A DNA stretch of 64,000 nucleotides from Synergistetes bacterium HGW-Synergistetes-1 (GCA_002839185.1 PGXO01000003.1:1-64000), one strand, 5' to 3'. Shown: positions 52,084 to 61,181, counted from the first letter of the stretch. Numbers and translations are program-made. The notes: generated from the sequence alone by a model not told the origin.

Positions 52084-54363
52084 TTATTCCGCCGGACTCT
52101 TATGAAGTTCCCAGAACATCTTTTCCGGGGTTATCGGAAGATCCCTGATCCTTACCCCGCACGCATCTTCGATCGCATTTGCTATCGCAGGAGCTGTCGG
52201 GATAAGTGTCGGCTCGCCTACACCCTTTGCTCCGTAAGGCCCCAACGGGTCATTGGTCTCAATTGCTATACCTTCAACAGCAGGCATATCCTTTATGGTC
52301 ATAAAGGTGTATCCGTGGAGACCGGTGCTTGCCGGCACGCCATTTTTGAAAAGCATATTTTCGTAGAGGCACCAGCCGATACCCTGAGCAACTCCACCTG
52401 TTATCTGACCCTGTAGGCCGAATTCATTCACGACCTTTCCCACGTCGTGTACAGCGATCACGCGGAGAACTTTGACTTTGCCTGTGGCGGTGTCAACTTC
52501 GACTTCGACCCCGTGAGCGCCGTATGTGTATGCACTTGAGTAGTCTCCGTAGAAATTTTCGTCGGCACCTATTGTCGGGGGTTCATATGTTACGTTGGCG
52601 ATGAGCGGAACTCCCGCATTTGATCTTATTGCCTTGGTCGCGACGTCTTTTACAGTCAAAAGTATCGAGGGATCCCTGCTGCACTTTACCAGTCCATTTT
52701 CAATAAAGAGCGTGTCTCTTTGACGGGATGTCATTTTGGCGGCGAGATCCAGCATCTGTGAGAGAAGCTGTTCGCATGCCAGAAGGACAGCCTTTCCGCC
52801 AAGGGTAGTTACACGGCTTGAATATGTACCCATACCAAAGGGGCACACGTCGGTATCAAGAGGCATAACTGTTATCGTGTCGATCGGTACGCAAAGTTTT
52901 TCAGCAGCGATCTGGGCGAATACTGTCTTGGCTCCCTGGCCCATATCTGCCTCACCCGAGAAGATAAAGACTCCTCCGTCTTCGTGCATACGGATCGTTG
53001 CAGCGGAACCGTCAAATTTTTCTCCGCCGCGGTTGCCCGATACATGTGTCATACATGCCACGCCAATACCGCGCTTGATGCGACCGTTCTGTTCTTCTGC
53101 CGGAAACCTGTTTTCACGGATCTTTTCTGCCGCAATCCTTATGCAGTCCTGAAGCCCGCAGCTCTTTATCTTCCATTTGTGAAGAGTAACGTCGCCTTTT
53201 TGCACAGCGTTCTTCATGCGTACTTCCACAGGATCCAGCCCAATCTCACGGCAGCATTCATCGATAAAAGATTCAACTGCAAAATGGCTCTGGCTGTTGC
53301 CATATCCCCTAAATCCGCTTGTCGGGATGAGGTTGGTGTATACAAGATATGAGTCGCATTTGGTCGACTTATACCTGTAAAGACAGTCTGTACGCATTGA
53401 CAGGTTAAGGAGAACTTTTGGAGCCGCCCAGGAATAAGGGCCATTGTCTGCAATGATGGTCATCTGCTTGGAGACCAAAGTTCCGTCTTTCATTATTCCA
53501 AGTTTTACCTTCATTTTCGGTGCTATTCTTGGGCGTGTTGTGAGCTGCTCTTCTTCCCTTGTTAAGAGGACCTTTACCGGCCGGCCTGCCTTTTTAGCCA
53601 GAACTGCTGCAATCGGGTGAAAATTGCGGATCCATATCTTTGCTCCGAATGCTCCTCCTATGAAAGGACATTTAACATTCACCATAGAGGACTTGATCCC
53701 AAGAGCCTTGGCTATTTCATTCCTTGCCTGGAACGCCGCCTGTATCCCTGTCCATACTGTAAGACGGCCGTTTGATTCCCACTGTGCAACAGCTCCGAAT
53801 GGTTCGAGGTAAAGACCTGAGACACGATGTGTACTGAATTCTTTTTCAAAAATGTAATCGCACGAAGCAAAATCTTCTTCCACGTTTCCACGTTCTATGT
53901 GATACTCTCTTGCAACATTTCCCGGCTTGTCATCGTGGACAGAAGCAGCACCGGGTTCCATAGCTTTTACCGGGTCATCGATCACAGGCAGCACTTCATA
54001 TTCAACCTTAATGAGTTTGACCGCTTCCCTTGCTATCTCGTCTGTATCGGCAGCAACCGCTGCGACTTCATCACCCACGTAACGGACTTTATCGACAGCC
54101 AGCATATCAACATCGGGGATCTCCATTCCGAATTTGTTCCTGGGGCAATCCTTGGCTGTGATAACTGCCCTTACTCCAGGAAATTTTTCCGCCTCGGACG
54201 TGTCGATTGAAAGTATCCTTGCATGTGGATGGGGAGACCTGAGGATCTTTCCAAGAAGCAACCCAGGAAACGAAATATCATCAAGATATTTTGCCTTTCC
54301 TGTGACTTTATCGACCGCGTCCACAAAACACTGTTTTGTGCCTATGCTCTTAAGCTGTTCCAT
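52084..54363 (-). CDS. Molybdenum hydroxylase large (molybdopterin-binding) subunit
   Basis: A 759-residue xanthine dehydrogenase-family subunit. It begins with the a/b-hammerhead domain (VDKVTGKAKYLDDI). Cofactor-binding strings follow: FIGGAFGAKIW, SGFRGYGNSQSHFA, SGEADMGQGAKTVFAQ, and the active-site Glu in GAKGVGEPTLIPTAPAIANAI (landmark KGVGEP). It hydroxylates N-heterocycles or aldehydes next to a ring nitrogen. No in-frame TGA is seen, so any selenium would be a cofactor rather than selenocysteine. ATG at 54363 has GGAGG seven bases upstream. It is the single-chain form, unlike the split NdhL/NdhM of Eubacterium barkeri. Confidence 0.93.
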   Translation of the reverse strand: MEQLKSIGTKQCFVDAVDKVTGKAKYLDDISFPGLLLGKILRSPHPHARILSIDTSEAEKFPGVRAVITAKDCPRNKFGMEIPDVDMLAVDKVRYVGDEVAAVAADTDEIAREAVKLIKVEYEVLPVIDDPVKAMEPGAASVHDDKPGNVAREYHIERGNVEEDFASCDYIFEKEFSTHRVSGLYLEPFGAVAQWESNGRLTVWTGIQAAFQARNEIAKALGIKSSMVNVKCPFIGGAFGAKIWIRNFHPIAAVLAKKAGRPVKVLLTREEEQLTTRPRIAPKMKVKLGIMKDGTLVSKQMTIIADNGPYSWAAPKVLLNLSMRTDCLYRYKSTKCDSYLVYTNLIPTSGFRGYGNSQSHFAVESFIDECCREIGLDPVEVRMKNAVQKGDVTLHKWKIKSCGLQDCIRIAAEKIRENRFPAEEQNGRIKRGIGVACMTHVSGNRGGEKFDGSAATIRMHEDGGVFIFSGEADMGQGAKTVFAQIAAEKLCVPIDTITVMPLDTDVCPFGMGTYSSRVTTLGGKAVLLACEQLLSQMLDLAAKMTSRQRDTLFIENGLVKCSRDPSILLTVKDVATKAIRSNAGVPLIANVTYEPPTIGADENFYGDYSSAYTYGAHGVEVEVDTATGKVKVLRVIAVHDVGKVVNEFGLQGQITGGVAQGIGWCLYENMLFKNGVPASTGLHGYTFMTIKDMPAVEGIAIETNDPLGPYGAKGVGEPTLIPTAPAIANAIEDACGVRIRDLPITPEKMFWELHKSPAE

Positions 54364-54386
54364 ATACATACCTCCGCTGCTTATTA

Positions 54387-55277
54387 TTATTTCTGGTTAA
54401 GTTTTTTAACTTCAAAAAGGCATCTTTTGGAATCGTTACTGCGAACTACAGCCATTTCACCTGAAACAAAAATTACTGCGCCTTGTATCATTCCACATTT
54501 AATAAGTTCTTCCACTCTGCTTTTCCCTGATAAGATCGAAGCGGATATGCTTTCTTCTTTTAAGTTACCAACAGATTTTGTAACAAGAAGCCCCTTTATG
54601 TCTGTACCATAATCCAATTCTTCTGCCGGACACTGAACTATGGCTGGATCATCGCAGATACATGCGTTTGCGATCGAAGTTGCAGCTGCATCCGCCATTG
54701 AGGAATTTTTAGCGAGGACAGTAACGGCAGATGCTATGCCCCGAGTGAGACTTCTTCCTCCCAGACCGCTGGTCGCAATGCCCCTGATCTCCTTAAAAGA
54801 TCTGATCTCAAGACTGTGGGTCTTATTTCCAATTTTGATATCGCTAATAAGTGCCGCTCTAATCGATTCTCTTCCTGCTTCATGAACTCTCCAGGCAATA
54901 TCGCCTCCGTTGTTTGCCATTGCAAAATCTGATCCATATTTGCTGATTTCTTCTACAGCAAGGTCAGAGACTGTTCCTGCAACAGCTGCAAGGGGTGTGA
55001 ATTCAGGTTCGTTTAGCATCCTTACTGAGTTGGCCATTCTTTTAACAGCTTCTGGTGCATGAGCAGGGATATCTCCTATTTCACTGAAAGGTTTTCTGAT
55101 AATTTCAAGGTACACAGCAAGGTCATTAAATACAGCTATCGCTTTATCGGCGCCCCCTATAGCGGCTTCTGTAAAGGGAGTACCATTTTTTCTGGCCTCC
55201 AGCGTCATCGTTACCGGGCCATAGTCCACAAGGACTATGCCCTCTCCTATAACATGATATTTCTTTGAATTATTCAA
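54387..55277 (-). CDS. UPF0280 family protein (ApbE-like fold)
   Basis: A 296-residue protein of the UPF0280 family, which is structurally related to the FAD:protein FMN transferase ApbE. Strings TPLAAVAGTVSDLAVEEI, ANNGGDIAWR and GIATSGLGGRSLTRGIASAVTV (landmark GIATSGLGGRS) are characteristic. The start is probably TTG at 55277. It sits between the hydroxynicotinate-reductase-like gene and the molybdenum subunit. A role in attaching flavin to the neighbouring reductase is an attractive inference, not shown. Confidence 0.85.
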   Translation of the reverse strand: MNNSKKYHVIGEGIVLVDYGPVTMTLEARKNGTPFTEAAIGGADKAIAVFNDLAVYLEIIRKPFSEIGDIPAHAPEAVKRMANSVRMLNEPEFTPLAAVAGTVSDLAVEEISKYGSDFAMANNGGDIAWRVHEAGRESIRAALISDIKIGNKTHSLEIRSFKEIRGIATSGLGGRSLTRGIASAVTVLAKNSSMADAAATSIANACICDDPAIVQCPAEELDYGTDIKGLLVTKSVGNLKEESISASILSGKSRVEELIKCGMIQGAVIFVSGEMAVVRSNDSKRCLFEVKKLNQK

Positions 55278-55331
55278 AATATCAGCCTTCTTGTATATAT
55301 ATTGAATGAATAAATTGAGTCGGTGTTTTCT

Positions 55332-56855
55332 TCAGTCTTTCAGCTCAGTAAACTCGTATCTTCCTTCTGCCAGGACATCTTCCTTTGTTCTCATGGCGTG
55401 TATGTGGCCTTTGATATCTTCGTATGTTTTCACGGTCATTGTATATTCGATAGGAGCAAGGACTGCAGGAGAGGCCGTATAGTTGAACGGATGCTCGATC
55501 ATTTTTTCTACGTCGGCGAGGAAGGTGATACCTCCCCCCGGCATAAGGTAAGTCGGAGCACCTGCTATAGTCAGGTTTGCATCGCCTCTGTGTACAGCAT
55601 TTGTGATCTGGATCGGATCGACTGTTACCCCGGCTCTTGCACTTCCTCCGACACCAGCGTAATACATGGCGGAGACCCTGCTGTCTTCGCAGCATCCGGC
55701 AGCCATCTTCCTGAATTCTTCAAGCTCAGGAGAGATCACGGCTGGTTTGACTGTTCCGTCTTCCTCGACTTCGAACAAAGCGATCTTACGCCAGGTAGTC
55801 TCGGCGACCAATATCTTCATCCCGGGTTTTGCGATGCTCATATCGATATCCTTGATAGCTTCAATCGGGTCGCTTATATTTGTTCCGCCCCAGCCATCTC
55901 CGTGTTCAAAGAAATAGCGTCCGTTTGTAGCAAGACGTCCCACAGGTGTTACTCCGCTGTAAGGTTTTTGTTCTGCCCCGGCAGGATGTTTAGTGAACAG
56001 GCCCGTAATGTGGTGGTCAAGTATGATCGCCTCATCGATAAGAGGGGCTAGAGAGCGAGCGAAAAGTCCGCAGCATGCTCCGCCGCAGCCTACTCTCATC
56101 TTGTCGTCGACCTCTCCGTTTATTACAGGATGCTCTCCTACCTGAAGCTCCAGTTTGCATCCGCCATCAATAGTAAGTTTCACTTTTTCTTTGTTCCCAA
56201 GTTCGGCCATGGTTTTTACTACGTACATACCGTCCGGACCCTTGACTTTGTTTACGCCGCCGAGGATGAGGATATGTGAGCCGTACTGCTCTGTTGTAAC
56301 TATACCAACCACCCGTCCGTCGCGGCGGACCAGTGCTCCCTCGTCGCCAACATGGGCATTCGAGTCGATTTTCACCATCATGGAGCTGTATGATACTGGA
56401 GCTTCTGTGACTACCGTCACAACGTCAAAACCATCACGTTTCTCGGTAACTATATAAGGAGCAGGCTTGTAGTCCGGATAAGCAGCACCGGCACCTACCG
56501 CAGAGACTATAGGCTTTGCTATGGCTATTTTTTCAGGGTCGACCTTTGTATTTGTCGGTATCTGAAGAGGCCTCACAAGTACAAGCTGCCCTGATTCATT
56601 TTTGAATCTTTTGCAGGCGCCTTCCTTTCCTTCCGGAATACGGCACTTGACACCGCAGTTACGGCACAGCAGTGTATCAGAAGCAACGGCATCTTCAGAA
56701 AGTGCATCGAATTTGCAATATTTGATACAGGTGACACAGTGGACGCATTTTTTGTTTACGACCGCTTTCTTGTCTACAATTTTTATTGCATCTGAGGGAC
56801 ATACCTGCTCACAGGCTTTGCACCCTATACATTTTGCGACATCAACTTTTATCAT
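55332..56855 (-). CDS. 6-hydroxynicotinate reductase-like iron-sulfur flavoprotein
   Basis: A 507-residue protein. Two N-terminal 4Fe-4S motifs (CIGCKACEQVCP at about 9-20 and CVHCVTCIKYC at about 38-48) are followed by a Cys group (CRNCGVKC) and a large C-terminal region with GGVNKVKGPDG, MRVGCGGACCGLFA and an AGVT segment near residue 408. From memory this matches 6-hydroxynicotinate reductase (Hnr) of Eubacterium barkeri, reported to carry [4Fe-4S], [2Fe-2S] and covalent flavin. It would reduce a hydroxylated N-ring with a low-potential donor. AAGGAG precedes the ATG. The true substrate is unknown. Confidence 0.75.
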   Translation of the reverse strand: MIKVDVAKCIGCKACEQVCPSDAIKIVDKKAVVNKKCVHCVTCIKYCKFDALSEDAVASDTLLCRNCGVKCRIPEGKEGACKRFKNESGQLVLVRPLQIPTNTKVDPEKIAIAKPIVSAVGAGAAYPDYKPAPYIVTEKRDGFDVVTVVTEAPVSYSSMMVKIDSNAHVGDEGALVRRDGRVVGIVTTEQYGSHILILGGVNKVKGPDGMYVVKTMAELGNKEKVKLTIDGGCKLELQVGEHPVINGEVDDKMRVGCGGACCGLFARSLAPLIDEAIILDHHITGLFTKHPAGAEQKPYSGVTPVGRLATNGRYFFEHGDGWGGTNISDPIEAIKDIDMSIAKPGMKILVAETTWRKIALFEVEEDGTVKPAVISPELEEFRKMAAGCCEDSRVSAMYYAGVGGSARAGVTVDPIQITNAVHRGDANLTIAGAPTYLMPGGGITFLADVEKMIEHPFNYTASPAVLAPIEYTMTVKTYEDIKGHIHAMRTKEDVLAEGRYEFTELKD

Positions 56856-56906
56856 TTATTACACTCCTTCAAAAAAGGGGCTGTATTAATAAAAATAAAG
56901 AGATCC

Positions 56907-56944
56907 CGGCAATGATACTTTATCCATCTGTTTTGTCATTGCCG
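56907..56944 (-). promoter_or_regulatory. Hairpin between the ammonia-lyase and reductase genes
   Basis: CGGCAATGA (56907-56915) pairs with TCATTGCCG (56936-56944) around a 20-base loop, in the 111-base gap after the methylaspartate ammonia-lyase stop. No T run follows, so it is a likely processing or attenuation element. Confidence 0.5.
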
Positions 56945-56966
56945 AGAGATAAACATTGACTATTAT

Positions 56967-58217
56967 TTATATGGTTTTATCCATCTTTGCTTTGAGGATA
57001 GCGAGCAGACGTTCCTGTTCATTGCTGACTATCATTACACCTTCATCAACACCCATTCCGGGCTTGCCTGCCATTGCAAAAGGCTTTGTGGCAACTGCCA
57101 GGTTGGCACAGACGAGTGCAGATTTGTCAGTCTCATTGCAGGTGCCGCCCTGGTAAGCCAATACGCCGTTCTTTTTACAGTAAAGCACAGCTTCGATGAT
57201 GTTGTTGATGCCGCCAAGGTCGATAGTTTTGACCTGAACCATGTCTGCGCCTTTGGCATCTACCCACTCGACTATCTCTTCATAGGTGTTGGCGTACTCG
57301 TCGATGATGAGCTTTAGTCTGCAGCCTGCCTCATCAAGACGTTTGCGGAGGTATTTCATCCCCTCGAGCTGTTTTGCATTTGACTTGAGGTCGATCGGCA
57401 TTTCGATGAAAACTTCATAGGGCTCACAGGCTTTTGCGACCTTGAGAAGATAATCAAATACCTTGTCGAGATCATCATTGAATGCGTAGCCCATGCAGCC
57501 GTATACGTCATAACGCATTACAGGCTTGTAATCTGCGTCACCGATCTCTTTGATACGGTTCTTTACCCACTTGACCCAATCAAGGAACTTCTGCCCGTCG
57601 TTGCCGAGCTTCTCTTCTACGTTGTTTATAAGTCCATGGGGCATCATGCCTACCTTTTTGAGAATCATTTTGTCAACGTTCGTGTAACGCTCGTCGCCTG
57701 ACTGTGCGTTGATACGTACAGGGGTAAGATCTGCTTTCAGACCGTATTCATTCATTACGACTTCGCACATGGTTAGCTTTTGCTCATAAGCAACTGTCTC
57801 AAGAATAGCCTGTGTTACTCCGTAGCGGATGGATGCCGGGAGCTGATAGCCGTCAAATTTTGCACGGTCAAATTTTTCTGCTGTGGATTTGAATTCTTTG
57901 ATATCCATTCCTTCGAAATAAGGCACAACATGTTTCTCGATAACCTTGATGAGTGCATCAGCTGTGTTGGGAACTTCTCTGCCGCCGCTTGCGGCATACT
58001 GTGCTACCGCGCAGTCTCCGTAAACGATCTTGCCGTCTTCCAGCACGAACATTACGGAAACAGCGACACCGGGCTGTCTGATTGACTTGAAGCCCGGAGT
58101 TACAGGCTCGCCTTTGTAAACAAAACCGTCAGATTTTGCTCCTGCTTTGATCGCCTGCTTGTCGTCCATGTAAAAACCTGTAAGAGCTTTGGAACAGATT
58201 ATCTTTTTGACCTTCAT
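56967..58217 (-). CDS. Methylaspartate ammonia-lyase
   Basis: A 416-residue enolase-superfamily enzyme that converts 3-methylaspartate to mesaconate and ammonia. The N-terminal region KAGAKSDGFVYKGEPVTPGF, the NAQSGDERYTNVDKMI segment with Gln, the catalytic His in MMPHGLINNVEEKLG, the catalytic Lys in MVQVKTIDLGG and the GGTCNETDKSA loop all agree with the characterised clostridial enzyme. Length is typical. No glutamate mutase is present, so its substrate must come from another route, or it acts on a related amino acid made by the amidohydrolase upstream. Confidence 0.9.
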   Translation of the reverse strand: MKVKKIICSKALTGFYMDDKQAIKAGAKSDGFVYKGEPVTPGFKSIRQPGVAVSVMFVLEDGKIVYGDCAVAQYAASGGREVPNTADALIKVIEKHVVPYFEGMDIKEFKSTAEKFDRAKFDGYQLPASIRYGVTQAILETVAYEQKLTMCEVVMNEYGLKADLTPVRINAQSGDERYTNVDKMILKKVGMMPHGLINNVEEKLGNDGQKFLDWVKWVKNRIKEIGDADYKPVMRYDVYGCMGYAFNDDLDKVFDYLLKVAKACEPYEVFIEMPIDLKSNAKQLEGMKYLRKRLDEAGCRLKLIIDEYANTYEEIVEWVDAKGADMVQVKTIDLGGINNIIEAVLYCKKNGVLAYQGGTCNETDKSALVCANLAVATKPFAMAGKPGMGVDEGVMIVSNEQERLLAILKAKMDKTI

Positions 58218-58291
58218 CTAAAATCATTTCCCTTCTATATTTTTACTAAAAGTTGTCCTGTATAAGGTTAAAACTTACAATCAAATTTATA

Positions 58292-59641
58292 TTAGCGAAT
58301 TACCTTGCCGTCTTTTGCTGCAAGTTTGCCGCCGATGTATACTCTCTCGACGTTTTTCAGCGCAGGATATTCTGTGATCACGATGTCGGCAGTGTAGCTC
58401 TTCTTGAGAAGACCAAGGTTCGGGGCAAGGCGCGGCAGTACTTCTGCAACTCTTGCAGTACCCTGGTTTACAGCCTTGGCAAGTCCTACAAGTTTTTCTT
58501 CAAGGGCTGCATGCTGGATCGCCTCAAGCATGGAATCGCTTTTGCCTGCTGCAAAGTCTGTTGAAATTATGTCTATCAGATCATTTTCATAGAATGCAAA
58601 TAGGTTCTCAGGTGTCGCGACCAATGCTTTTGCACCCCAAGGATCGTGAACTGCGGCATCAAGTACCACTCCGGGGAACTGCTTCAGATAGCGGCCGTTT
58701 TCGACACATTCGTCTTTTGTGAAGAGATAGTTTGAGTGGCAACAGATCAGCGTGCTGAGGCCCATTTTGGCGATTTCATGAACGATATACTTTGATGTGG
58801 GTGCGTTGTGGATCATGAGCGGAACATTGTATCTCTTAGCAAGGATAGCTGCCTCACGATATCCGTCCAGTGCAACTTTGACGGAGGACAAAGTGGTTTT
58901 GTAAACGATTTCTTTAGTTTCTTCAGGGGTAAGGAAACTGTCAAGCTTTGCATCCTTAAGGGCCTGTGCGACTCTGTCACGGTCATAATAAGATTCCTCA
59001 ATGTAACGTCCAAGGACTGAAAGCTTCATCGCCCTTGCCTGAAGGTAGTCGATATCCTTTCCCTTACGCTCTTTGACTGCTCTGGGAATATAAAGATAGT
59101 CCTGACCGCCGCCACCCAGTGTGTGACCGCCGCCGACTTCGCCAATACAAATTGCACCCTCTGAAAGCATCTTCTCAACTGTCATTTCGTTATGCTTTGG
59201 CAGGAAGCCCTTTCCGTCGCAGAGTTCGCCTGCGTGGTAATTTGTCGGGGCATGGGTAGTAGCTGCCTTTATCCTGATCGGATGTACCTTCTGGGTCTCT
59301 CTAACCTCGTCCATGGTAACAAACCCGTCGATATTGAGGACTGTCGTGTGTCCCTGGAGCAGGCTGCGGTCAAGGTGCCCCATGATGAATTCGTCACCGT
59401 AATTTACGCATCCGCTGGCAAACATAGGACCAAATGTTATGCCGTGCTGATGGTGGTTTATCATTCCGGGCATTACACATTTTCCTGTGCAGTCGACAAC
59501 TTCCTCTGCATAGGATTCGAGGTTTTCGTCATAATTCAGATTGACGTCCATTATCAGGCCGTCAGCTTCGATAACGTTCCCTTTCTCAAGTACTGTTTTT
59601 CCGTCTCCGGTAACTACCGTACCGTTCTTAAAAATTTTCAT
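58292..59641 (-). CDS. Amidohydrolase-superfamily ring-opening enzyme (enamidase/imidazolonepropionase-like)
   Basis: A 449-residue metal-dependent hydrolase. The composite N- and C-terminal strands (GTVVTGDGK, VVDCTGKCVMPGMINHHQHG) give the HxH metal site at about residues 62-65. EVGGGHTLGGGGQDY (about 165), MIHNAPTSKYI, ICCHSN and the final metal Asp in ISTDFAAGKSD complete the barrel. The cluster position between ammonia-lyase and hydratase genes, with an Hnr-like reductase, suggests opening of a reduced lactam ring, as enamidase does in nicotinate fermentation. Sequence relation to enamidase itself is only superfamily-level. AGGAGG precedes the ATG. Confidence 0.8.
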   Translation of the reverse strand: MKIFKNGTVVTGDGKTVLEKGNVIEADGLIMDVNLNYDENLESYAEEVVDCTGKCVMPGMINHHQHGITFGPMFASGCVNYGDEFIMGHLDRSLLQGHTTVLNIDGFVTMDEVRETQKVHPIRIKAATTHAPTNYHAGELCDGKGFLPKHNEMTVEKMLSEGAICIGEVGGGHTLGGGGQDYLYIPRAVKERKGKDIDYLQARAMKLSVLGRYIEESYYDRDRVAQALKDAKLDSFLTPEETKEIVYKTTLSSVKVALDGYREAAILAKRYNVPLMIHNAPTSKYIVHEIAKMGLSTLICCHSNYLFTKDECVENGRYLKQFPGVVLDAAVHDPWGAKALVATPENLFAFYENDLIDIISTDFAAGKSDSMLEAIQHAALEEKLVGLAKAVNQGTARVAEVLPRLAPNLGLLKKSYTADIVITEYPALKNVERVYIGGKLAAKDGKVIR

Positions 59642-59691
59642 TGCACTACCTCCTGATATTTTTTAAAAATTGTATTTTTTAAGCTTTTTAT

Positions 59692-60552
59692 CTAAGCTTC
59701 AAACTCCCACTCAGCACGCCGGGGATCAAAACAGCAACCCAGTCTCATTGAAACAACTCTGATACCGCTCGCACGCTGAGGACCTACCTTGACAAAAGTT
59801 GCAAGGGCTGTTGTCTTGCCTCCCAGGCCAAGAGCTCCATAGCCTGCCTTGTTTACTTCTTCTGTTATTTTTTTCTCTATATCCGATTGGACTGAGAAGT
59901 TTCCCTTAGCCATTGCTTCCATGCTCAGCGAAGCAGCTTCAAGATTGCTCCGCCCGATACCAAAAGAGAGGACACAGGGCAGACATCCGAGGAGCTTGGC
60001 GCCTTCTACAGCCCATTCGATCATTTCATTAATCACCGTATCTGCTGAGTGTTTGTGAAAGACCCTGAGGGTTTTTCCCCTTATCTCCGGGCCGCCTCCG
60101 TACATCATCAAAGTAAGGCGGATCTTTTTACCGGGGATCCTTCTTATCTGGATCGGCGCCATTGCAAGATCGCCGGAATCTTCTGAAAGGCCCGCTGACT
60201 GGCTTATGCGTTCGTAATCATTTCCCTTTACTGCCATTGGCCGGCCCGGAAGCTGACGAAGTCCCGCTGCGACCCCTTCCTCTACAGCACTGAAAAAGCC
60301 TGCCGGAACTGCAGCATCCTCGCCTACTTCGACAAGGACGTGAGGTATGCCGGTGTCGTCACAGAGAGGGAACACCTTATCCTCTGCTATCTCGGCATTC
60401 TTTATGATATTTTCGAGTACCCATTTGGCATGCTTGCTATCTTCAAGCTCAGCGGCCCTTTTATAAGCATCAATCTGGTCAGGCCTGAATACTGTGCTGG
60501 CCCTGAGAAGTGTTTCTGCAGTCTTTTCTATGATCTCTTTTCTGGTTATCAT
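59692..60552 (-). CDS. Class I fumarase / mesaconase-type hydratase alpha subunit
   Basis: A 286-residue alpha subunit of the two-chain iron-sulfur fumarase family (fumarase, tartrate dehydratase, mesaconase). Candidate [4Fe-4S] cysteines are in FPLCDDTG (about residue 63), LGCLPC (about 188-192) and RLGCCFDPRR near the C-terminus. GALGLGGKTTALA is the conserved loop. It follows the beta subunit by 19 bases. Beside methylaspartate ammonia-lyase, hydration of mesaconate to citramalate is more likely than fumarate to malate, by context. Confidence 0.87.
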   Translation of the reverse strand: MITRKEIIEKTAETLLRASTVFRPDQIDAYKRAAELEDSKHAKWVLENIIKNAEIAEDKVFPLCDDTGIPHVLVEVGEDAAVPAGFFSAVEEGVAAGLRQLPGRPMAVKGNDYERISQSAGLSEDSGDLAMAPIQIRRIPGKKIRLTLMMYGGGPEIRGKTLRVFHKHSADTVINEMIEWAVEGAKLLGCLPCVLSFGIGRSNLEAASLSMEAMAKGNFSVQSDIEKKITEEVNKAGYGALGLGGKTTALATFVKVGPQRASGIRVVSMRLGCCFDPRRAEWEFEA

Positions 60553-60571
60553 CCGGATTACCCCTGCTCAG

Positions 60572-61078
60572 TTATTTGTCGTAAATCGACTCACCGTGCG
60601 CTATCGCGACGATGGCCGGAAAGTTCTCAACTTCTATTTCGTGAAGAGCCTCCATTCCCTCTTCAGGGAATGCGACAACTCGTTTGCTCTTTATCGAAGC
60701 TGTAAGAAAGGCTGTGGAAGGAGGAGTTACAAGAAATATTGAATTATACTTCTTTAATGCTTCTGTCGTCTCCTTCTTAAGGCTTCCCTTGCCTATGTGC
60801 ATTTTTATTCCAGCTTCCGAAAGCACCGGAATGCTTCCCTCTATGTCTACCTTATTGCTTGAAGTGGGGCCTATTCCTGCCGGGCTCACTGCAGTATGAA
60901 AAACAGCGCCTCCTGTCAGGTGGATCCCCTTCTCTTCGCAAGTTCCGTCTTCGATACACTTGACTATCTTTGGAAGGACTGCGTCCCTGCCTGTGAAAAT
61001 TTTTCCTGTTATCTCGACCATGTCGTAGATCTTCAGCTGGTTGATGACCTTATCATCAACAGGCATATTGATTTGCAT
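60572..61078 (-). CDS. Class I fumarase / mesaconase-type hydratase beta subunit
   Basis: A 168-residue beta subunit. The signature pieces are GKIFTGRDAVLPKI, VSPAGIGPTSSNKVD and MHIGKGSL, followed by FLVTPPSTAFL. It is the first gene after the operon promoter, reversed from the more common alpha-beta order. GAGGGAAAAAG precedes the ATG at 61078. Confidence 0.88.
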   Translation of the reverse strand: MQINMPVDDKVINQLKIYDMVEITGKIFTGRDAVLPKIVKCIEDGTCEEKGIHLTGGAVFHTAVSPAGIGPTSSNKVDIEGSIPVLSEAGIKMHIGKGSLKKETTEALKKYNSIFLVTPPSTAFLTASIKSKRVVAFPEEGMEALHEIEVENFPAIVAIAHGESIYDK

Positions 61079-61111
61079 ACTTTTTCCCTCTTTTCAATTT
61101 ACCCTCTTTAC

Positions 61112-61130
61112 ATATCCACATTATGGATAT
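61112..61130. promoter_or_regulatory. Palindrome in the operon leader, candidate IclR operator
   Basis: ATATCC (61112-61117) and GGATAT (61125-61130) are exact inverted arms with a 7-base centre. The site lies about 20-35 bases downstream of the predicted transcription start and 34 bases before the first ATG. An IclR-family protein bound here would block transcription. The divergent iclR gene makes this plausible. Confidence 0.55.
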
Positions 61131-61153
61131 AATATCTTGTATGTGGTTATTTA

Positions 61154-61181
61154 ATAATACAACTAATTCCATCTATGTCAA
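61154..61181 (-). promoter_or_regulatory. Promoter of the catabolic cluster
   Basis: On the minus strand TTGACA (61176-61181) and TATTAT (61154-61159) have a 16-base spacer, 76 bases upstream of the first gene at 61078. This is the only strong promoter pattern I see ahead of the 19-kb run. Confidence 0.75.

Noticed and set aside
52084-54363. Selenocysteine in the molybdenum hydroxylase
   Set aside because: No in-frame TGA is found; selenium in this enzyme family is a labile cofactor rather than selenocysteine.
55323-56051. A 242-codon frame antisense to the Hnr-like gene
   Set aside because: The minus-strand protein has clear iron-sulfur motifs and a good start; this frame is its complement.
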